NCBI GenBank assembly: GCA_938003765.1
Contig: CALKYE010000277.1
Coordinates: 1 to 25,681, forward strand
Source: an uncultured Planctomycetia bacterium
GTDB lineage: Bacteria > Planctomycetota > UBA1135 > GCA-002686595
Direction: 5' to 3'
Length of the DNA: 25,681 nucleotides
Part shown: in pieces, positions 20,976 through 25,681 of the stretch
Layout of the letters: each line of letters opens with the position of its first letter
Position numbering within the stretch: the first letter of the stretch is position 1
Position numbers and translations under genes: made by a program
The notes under the pieces: model-generated
Databases searched by the model: none
What the model was told of the DNA's origin: nothing
Seen by the model: only the letters and a program-made list of their open reading frames with translations

Positions 20976-23552
20976 TCACGGCCCGACGATCACCTCCATC
21001 GCGTTCGACAGGTTGCTGCCGCGCGGTGCGCCGCTGTCGCGGAACCACGCTTGGACGTTCAAGTGCGAGCCGACGAACACCGGAATGCCTCCGATGACGG
21101 GGTTCGCGAGACGGTAGGCGTTCAAGTCGAACGCGATCGCGCCATCGCACGCGCCCCCGGTCCCGCCCGAGGCGCCGAACGCGGCGCGTTGGATCGGCGC
21201 GCGCACGCACACGTAGCTCGAGCTCGTCGCGGACCACGGGAGGCCCACGCTTCCGTTGGCGCCGACGAACATCACAGCGCTTCGACCGCCGTCGATGCCC
21301 GAGGCCTGGATCACGAACGGCTGTGCGTTGCTCCAACTCGGGACGCCGGTGTACGACAGCAACGCCGAGCAACCGTTCGTCGTCACGCCCGCGGTGCAAT
21401 ACGTCTGCGGGCCGGAGCTCGACTGGTTGAGCAGCAGATCGAGCTTGTTCGTGGCGAGGCTGGCGGTCACGAGATCGATCCGCCCGTCGCCGTCGAGGTC
21501 GCCGGACAAGACCACGACCGGCGACTCCGCCACGCGATGACGCTGCGCCTTTGCGAAACTCGCTTGGACGCGGCCCAGCAAGACCGAGACGCTCGGACGC
21601 GTCTCGTCCAAGATCGCCGCCGCCAGATCGAGATCGCCGTCACCGTCGAGGTCGCTCACGGTGAGTGACTTGCCGCGCCCGCCGATCGGATACGAACTCA
21701 GCGACCACTGCGCTCCGGCGCCGGCGTTGACGGCGACCGAAATGTCGTGCGAGTCCTGATTGACGGCGGCGACATCGAGGCGACCGTCGGCGTTGAAGTC
21801 GCCGAGGGCGACTTCGAGCGGCTGCGAACCCACGGGGAGCACGAACGCGAACGCGAGTGAGCCCGCGCCGTCGCCGCGGAGCACGAACACGTCGTCGGAG
21901 CTCGTGCAAGCCACAGCGACGTCCAAGTCGCCGTCGCCGTCGATGTCGCCCAGCGCGAGACCCGCCGGGCTCGGGCCGACGGGGAACATCGCCGGCGCGC
22001 CGAACGCGCCCTGTCCGTCGCCCGGCATGACCGCGACGCCCGCGGACGAAGACAGGCTGACGACCAGGTCGACGTGACCGTCGCCATTCATGTCGCCAGC
22101 GCGCAGCCTTCTCACGCCGACTCCGCCAACCGGATAGCTCGTCGGCCAGCCGAACGCGCTCTGCGCCGTTCCCAGTCGCACGGTCACGCCAGCGGCAAGC
22201 CCGCTGGCTGTGATCAAGTCGAGCCTGCCGTCGTGATTGAGGTCGATCAGTTCGAGTGCGCGCGGCGTCTCGAGCGCCTGAAGGACCACGAACTGGCCCA
22301 TTCCGCCGCTGCCGTCGCCGAACGCAAGGTGGATCGTGTTCACGTTGCCGACGGTGACGACGTCGAGCACGCCGTCGCCGTTCACGTCGCCGAGCGCCGA
22401 AGCGATCGGGCTGCCCGACGGGAAGCTCGCGTTGCCGGGGAACTGGCCGAGCCCGTCGCCGAAGCGAATCGACAAGCTGTCGCCGCGGCGGTCCGCCGTC
22501 GCGACGTCCAACTGGCCGTCGCCGTCGAGATCCGCGACAGCGAAGGCGAGGGCCTCATGTCCGAGTCCCGCGACGAATCCGGATTCGAACTGACCCGGGA
22601 CTGCGGCGCCGAGCGTCACCGACACCGCTTTCGCCGCGGTAGTGGACACCAGGTCGAGTCGACCATCCCTGTTCACGTCCGCCACGCGCACTGCGAGCGG
22701 CTTGGCCGGGCCGATCGGCGTCGAAGCCGCGAAGCCGCCCGCTCCGTCGCCGATCAGAGGCGTGATCTTGCCGCCGCCGCTGTTCGCGATGGCGAGGTCG
22801 AGCTTGCCATCGCTGTCGAGATCCGCCGCTTCGATCGAGCGGGGCCCGAAGCCGACGCCGAACGCGGTGGCGCTCGCGAAGCCGCCCGCGCCGTTCCCTA
22901 GCAACAACGAGACATCGTTCGAGACGAAGTTCGCGACCGCGAGGTCCAGCGCGCCGTCGGCGTTGAAGTCCGCGAGAGCCAGCGCGTGCGGCGACTGGCC
23001 CGCCGCGTAGCTCACCGGAGCTGCGAACGCGCCGCCGCCCAGGCCGCGCAGCACCGACACGTCGTTCGAAGCGGAGTTCGCGGTCACCAGGTCAGGTACG
23101 CCGTCCGCGTCGACATCGCCCATCGCGACGGCTAGCGGAGCGGAGGCGGTGGGGATGTTCACCGCGGGATAGAACAGTCCCGATCCGGTGTTCCTCACGA
23201 CGGAGAGTGAGTTCGAGCCGCTGTTGGCCGTGATCAGATCGGCGAACCCGTCGCCGTTCACGTCGCCGACAGCGAGCCCGCTCGGCGACGTTCCCACGGG
23301 GTACGAGACCGGATCCCAGAAGCGTCCCGCGCCCATGGCGATCTGAACCGTGATTCTGTTCGAGCCCGCGTCGGCGCTCGCGAGGTCCGGCCTCCCATCG
23401 CGGTTGAAGTCCGCGGCCACGACGGCCGCGGGTTCGACCCCGGTCTCCAACAGCGCGTCGAGGAAGATGGGCGTGTCCGATTGAGCGCGAGAAACGGACG
23501 CGACGAGACATGAGTTGGCGAGGATGCAGATCACGAGCTTGGCGTTTGCCAT
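20976..23552 (-). CDS. Secreted FG-GAP (VCBS) repeat protein with 14 repeats and four-Cys C-terminal domain
   Basis: An 858-residue protein with a signal peptide (MANAKLVICILANSCLVASV, cut probably near SRAQ). Residues 40-710 are built only of FG-GAP repeats. Fourteen calcium-binding loops of the form DxNxDGxxDL have their first Asp at 48, 97, 146, 195, 244, 292, 341, 389, 437, 487, 536, 585, 634 and 685, a period of 48-51 residues. Fourteen blades would fit two seven-bladed propellers. Residues 715-858 match the end of the YWTD protein in this window: cysteines at 719, 728, 782 and 802, PQTYCTA at the start, and QAWFRD...LSNAMEV at the end. GGAAAGG lies 7 bases before the ATG. The family binds calcium and acts in surface adhesion or ligand binding; the ligand here is unknown. 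It is transcribed alone. Confidence 0.93.
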   Translation of the reverse strand: MANAKLVICILANSCLVASVSRAQSDTPIFLDALLETGVEPAAVVAADFNRDGRPDLASADAGSNRITVQIAMGAGRFWDPVSYPVGTSPSGLAVGDVNGDGFADLITANSGSNSLSVVRNTGSGLFYPAVNIPTASAPLAVAMGDVDADGVPDLVTANSASNDVSVLRGLGGGAFAAPVSYAAGQSPHALALADFNADGALDLAVANFVSNDVSLLLGNGAGGFASATAFGVGFGPRSIEAADLDSDGKLDLAIANSGGGKITPLIGDGAGGFAASTPIGPAKPLAVRVADVNRDGRLDLVSTTAAKAVSVTLGAAVPGQFESGFVAGLGHEALAFAVADLDGDGQLDVATADRRGDSLSIRFGDGLGQFPGNASFPSGSPIASALGDVNGDGVLDVVTVGNVNTIHLAFGDGSGGMGQFVVLQALETPRALELIDLNHDGRLDLITASGLAAGVTVRLGTAQSAFGWPTSYPVGGVGVRRLRAGDMNGDGHVDLVVSLSSSAGVAVMPGDGQGAFGAPAMFPVGPSPAGLALGDIDGDGDLDVAVACTSSDDVFVLRGDGAGSLAFAFVLPVGSQPLEVALGDFNADGRLDVAAVNQDSHDISVAVNAGAGAQWSLSSYPIGGRGKSLTVSDLDGDGDLDLAAAILDETRPSVSVLLGRVQASFAKAQRHRVAESPVVVLSGDLDGDGRIDLVTASLATNKLDLLLNQSSSGPQTYCTAGVTTNGCSALLSYTGVPSWSNAQPFVIQASGIDGGRSAVMFVGANGSVGLPWSATSSSYVCVRAPIQRAAFGASGGTGGACDGAIAFDLNAYRLANPVIGGIPVFVGSHLNVQAWFRDSGAPRGSNLSNAMEVIVGP
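21470..23415 (-). repeat. Tandem array of 14 FG-GAP coding repeats
   Basis: The DNA carries about 147-base repeats, diverged at base level but regular at protein level; each has a GTCGCCGTCG-like stretch on the plus strand that encodes the calcium loop. It is a coding repeat, not a mobile or CRISPR element. Confidence 0.85.
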
Positions 23553-24162
23553 GAGGTCGCCTTTCCAGGCTGAAGTGGAAGTGAAGCTCGAACTCGTTCG
23601 CGCGTCCCCACGCGCAGCCGCGACCTACGGCTGGCGCGCTTCAAGCGAGCGTCGAGTGGAGCTGTCGAATTGCCCACGGTGCGCATCGACCGATCGAGTG
23701 CGTGGGTCCGTCGCGTGGGAGCACGAGAGCCGAGCGCCGCTGAGTCTTGCTCGTGACTGAAAGCGAAAGCGCTGAAGTGCTGGCGCGAGACGGGCGCGAC
23801 TCGAGTCGAGCGGCGCGCATCAGGGCTGTTAGAGGCGAAGACGCGACGTGACTACAGGATCTCTGCTCCGAGAATCGCGCATTCGCAGGTCGCCCGATTG
23901 CGGGCCCGAATCGCTTCTCAAGGTCGTGCGCGAACGCGCACGTCGGCGTGTGCGCGACCGCTCATCCCGCGCTTCGGCGCGCGGGCTGGACTCGGGGTGT
24001 CGATGCGGAGCGTCGGCTCAGCTCAGCGACCTCAGCGCAGAGGAACTCACAGCGGATGAGTTCTGCCGCAAGCGCTCTTCGTCGAGCACGAGGCGCAGGT
24101 TCGCCGCGTGGTTGTGCTCGCAGCGTCGCGCACGGCCCGTCGCGCGCGATTCGCTCGACGGG
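23553..24162. other. Intergenic stretch without a convincing gene
   Basis: About 610 bases between the FG-GAP gene start and the stop of the HEAT-cyclophilin gene. The frames here are short, Arg/Ser-rich and lack family marks. It should contain the promoter of the FG-GAP gene, but no clear -35/-10 pair is visible. It holds a 12-base palindrome, CGACTCGAGTCG, at 23797-23808 and a GC hairpin at 23966-23985 (7-pair stem) without a T run. Confidence 0.6.
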
Positions 24163-25681
24163 TCAGCGCGCGAGGATCGCCACGTCGACGATCTCGTCGC
24201 CCACATCAATGGCGTCGAGCACGTCGAAGCCCTCGCGCAGCTCGCCGAAGATCGTGTAGCGACCGTCGAGGTGCGGCGTGGCCCGATGCGTCACGAAGAA
24301 CTGGCTTCCGCCGGAGTCGAAGTCGTCCCAGCGCGGCATGCCCAGCGAGCCCCGCACGTACTTGCGCGGCGAGATCTCGTGCTGGAGCGCGTCGTCGCGC
24401 CCGCGCCAGGTCCCGCCGCCGTTGCCGTCGCCGCGGTAGCAGCCGCCCTGGATCACGAAGTCCGGCACGACGCGGTGGAAGTCGAGTCCGTCGTAGTGAT
24501 CGCGCTCGGCCAGCGCGAGGAAGTTGAGCACGTGCGCCGGCGTCTCGTCGGCGAACAGCTCGAACACCAGCGCGCCCTTGCTGGTCTCGATGCGCACCCG
24601 CGGTCGAGGACCGCTGCGCGGCGGAGCGATCGAGTCGACGCTGGGTTGGAGCTGTCCGACGTGCGCGAGCGAGCGCGCGAGCAGTGAGCCGTCGGCGGCG
24701 TCGCCAGCGAGCTGGGCGTAGGACTCGCGAGCCACGCGCCGCACGTAGGCGTGCTCGTCGAACAGCGCGCGCTCGATCAACGCACGCGCCGCATCGCCGC
24801 CGAGCGCGGGCAGCACCTTCACGATGTTGAAGCGCACTTCGGGCGTGCCATCGCCAGCGCAGCTCGAGTAGCAGCGCTCCAACGCTTCGACGTCGCCGGG
24901 CTCGAGCATCTCGACCAGCGCCAGCACGGCCGAGAGCCGCACGCCGTTGTCCGGATCGGCGAGGTGCGCGAGCAAAACCGCGCGCGCCGCTTCACCCTTG
25001 TGGCCCGCGAGCGCCTCCAGTGCGGCCTCGCGCACGGCGAACGACTCGAGCTTCGTCGCCACGTGCGCCAGCGCTTTCACGCTGTCCGGGTGACGGCAGC
25101 GGCCGAGTCCCTGCGCGACGCCGATCCAGTCGCGCTCGCCGCGTACGAGGCGCTCGAGGTCAGCGATGCTCAGTGAAGTGTCGTCGAAGTCCAAGTCGGG
25201 CTCTTCGAGGCGCGTGACCTGCTCGAGGAGCGGGAGCAACGTCGCGAGCATGGCGATGCGCACGGCGCTCGAGCGCTCGGCCGCGAGCCGAGCCTCCATG
25301 AGCGGCAGGGGCAGTTTGTCGACGAGCGCTCGGAGCTGGTTGCGGTGTTCGATGTTCGGGCGCCAGGTGTTCAGCGCTTCCCAGGCGCCGCGCCGCACGT
25401 GCGCATTCTCGTGCTGCGTCGCCGCCGCCAGCGCGTCGAAGGCCTTCGGTGAGCCGCTGCGTCCGAGGGTGAGCGCCGCCTCGTACGCAACGCGCGCGTC
25501 GTCATCCGCGAGCGCCGTCAGCGCCGCCGCGAGGGCGCTCGGGGCCTCGATGGAGTGCTTGAGTCCGCGCGCGACGTAGATGCGTTGCTCCGCGTCGCTC
25601 GCTTTCGCGCAGCGCAGCAACGCGTCGAGCGCTTCGGCGCACTGCCGACGGTCCAGCGCGAACAGCGTCGCGCGCACGACG
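24163..25681 (-). CDS. HEAT-repeat / cyclophilin-type peptidyl-prolyl isomerase fusion, 5' end beyond the right edge
   Basis: The minus-strand frame is open to the right edge; about 505 residues are visible and the true start is outside the window. Counting from the GTG at 25677, residues 1-340 are Ala/Leu-rich helical pairs typical of HEAT repeats (for example DDARVAYEAALTLGRSGSPK and NAHVRRGAWEALNTWRP). Residues about 361-504 are a cyclophilin domain: FHRVVPDFVIQGG with the catalytic Arg at 402, GSLGMPRW, SGGSQFFVTH, and LDGRYTIFGEL. The Trp that contacts cyclosporin in human CypA is replaced (PHLDG instead of EWLDG). The likely role is to speed proline isomerisation of bound protein clients, with the HEAT part as a docking surface. 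Location is unknown because the N terminus is missing. The cyclophilin sits at the extreme C terminus, with no residues to spare after the fold. Confidence 0.92.
   Translation of the reverse strand, partial: VVRATLFALDRRQCAEALDALLRCAKASDAEQRIYVARGLKHSIEAPSALAAALTALADDDARVAYEAALTLGRSGSPKAFDALAAATQHENAHVRRGAWEALNTWRPNIEHRNQLRALVDKLPLPLMEARLAAERSSAVRIAMLATLLPLLEQVTRLEEPDLDFDDTSLSIADLERLVRGERDWIGVAQGLGRCRHPDSVKALAHVATKLESFAVREAALEALAGHKGEAARAVLLAHLADPDNGVRLSAVLALVEMLEPGDVEALERCYSSCAGDGTPEVRFNIVKVLPALGGDAARALIERALFDEHAYVRRVARESYAQLAGDAADGSLLARSLAHVGQLQPSVDSIAPPRSGPRPRVRIETSKGALVFELFADETPAHVLNFLALAERDHYDGLDFHRVVPDFVIQGGCYRGDGNGGGTWRGRDDALQHEISPRKYVRGSLGMPRWDDFDSGGSQFFVTHRATPHLDGRYTIFGELREGFDVLDAIDVGDEIVDVAILAR

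Noticed and set aside
20976..23552. Regular DNA repeats as a possible CRISPR array
   Set aside because: The period is about 147 bases, copies are diverged, and they encode FG-GAP calcium loops in one continuous frame.
23966..23985. GC-rich 7-pair hairpin as a transcription terminator
   Set aside because: No T run on either strand, and it is about 180 bases past the nearest gene end.

Overview
This 25.7-kb stretch is high in GC, by eye roughly two thirds. Its gene families point to a member of the Planctomycetota: a PSD1-type cytochrome protein (PSCyt1/DUF1549/DUF1553) paired with a Tat-exported DUF1501 protein, calcium-loop motifs of the DCNxNGVxD type, an FG-GAP propeller protein, and very large TPR/DUF3857/transglutaminase proteins. 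Two secreted proteins also share a four-cysteine C-terminal domain that, from memory and not searched, I associate with deep-branching planctomycete genomes. The species cannot be named from the sequence alone.

Layout, left to right. (1) Positions 1-5597, minus strand: a tight operon read from PSD1 to DUF1501 to a multi-pass membrane protein that runs off the left edge, with gaps of 4-5 bases. (2) 5729-8811, minus strand: a small exported cytochrome b562-like protein, a membrane-anchored coiled-coil trypsin-like protease, and a GT87/DUF2029-type membrane glycosyltransferase. (3) 8963-9769, plus strand: an exported dienelactone hydrolase. (4) 9786-11651, minus strand: a secreted protein with YWTD-like propeller repeats, a calcium-loop pair and the four-cysteine C-terminal domain. 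(5) 11735-19308, minus strand: two giant translationally coupled genes (stop and start overlap as TGATG). The first encodes a lipoprotein with an intact transglutaminase triad. The second encodes a secreted relative whose catalytic Cys and His are replaced. (6) 19408-20784, plus strand: a DoxX-like membrane protein. (7) 20976-23552, minus strand: a secreted protein with 14 very regular FG-GAP repeats and the four-cysteine C-terminal domain. (8) 24163 to the right edge, minus strand: a HEAT-repeat/cyclophilin fusion cut by the edge.

Nearly every product is predicted to be exported or membrane bound, so the window reads as an envelope and extracellular gene neighbourhood with no housekeeping genes. 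The best candidates for something undescribed are the coupled active/inactive transglutaminase-like pair, the four-cysteine domain shared by two surface proteins, and a roughly 140-residue beta-rich module shared between the PSD1 cytochrome protein and the transglutaminase lipoprotein. I found no RNA genes, CRISPR arrays, transposases or phage genes.
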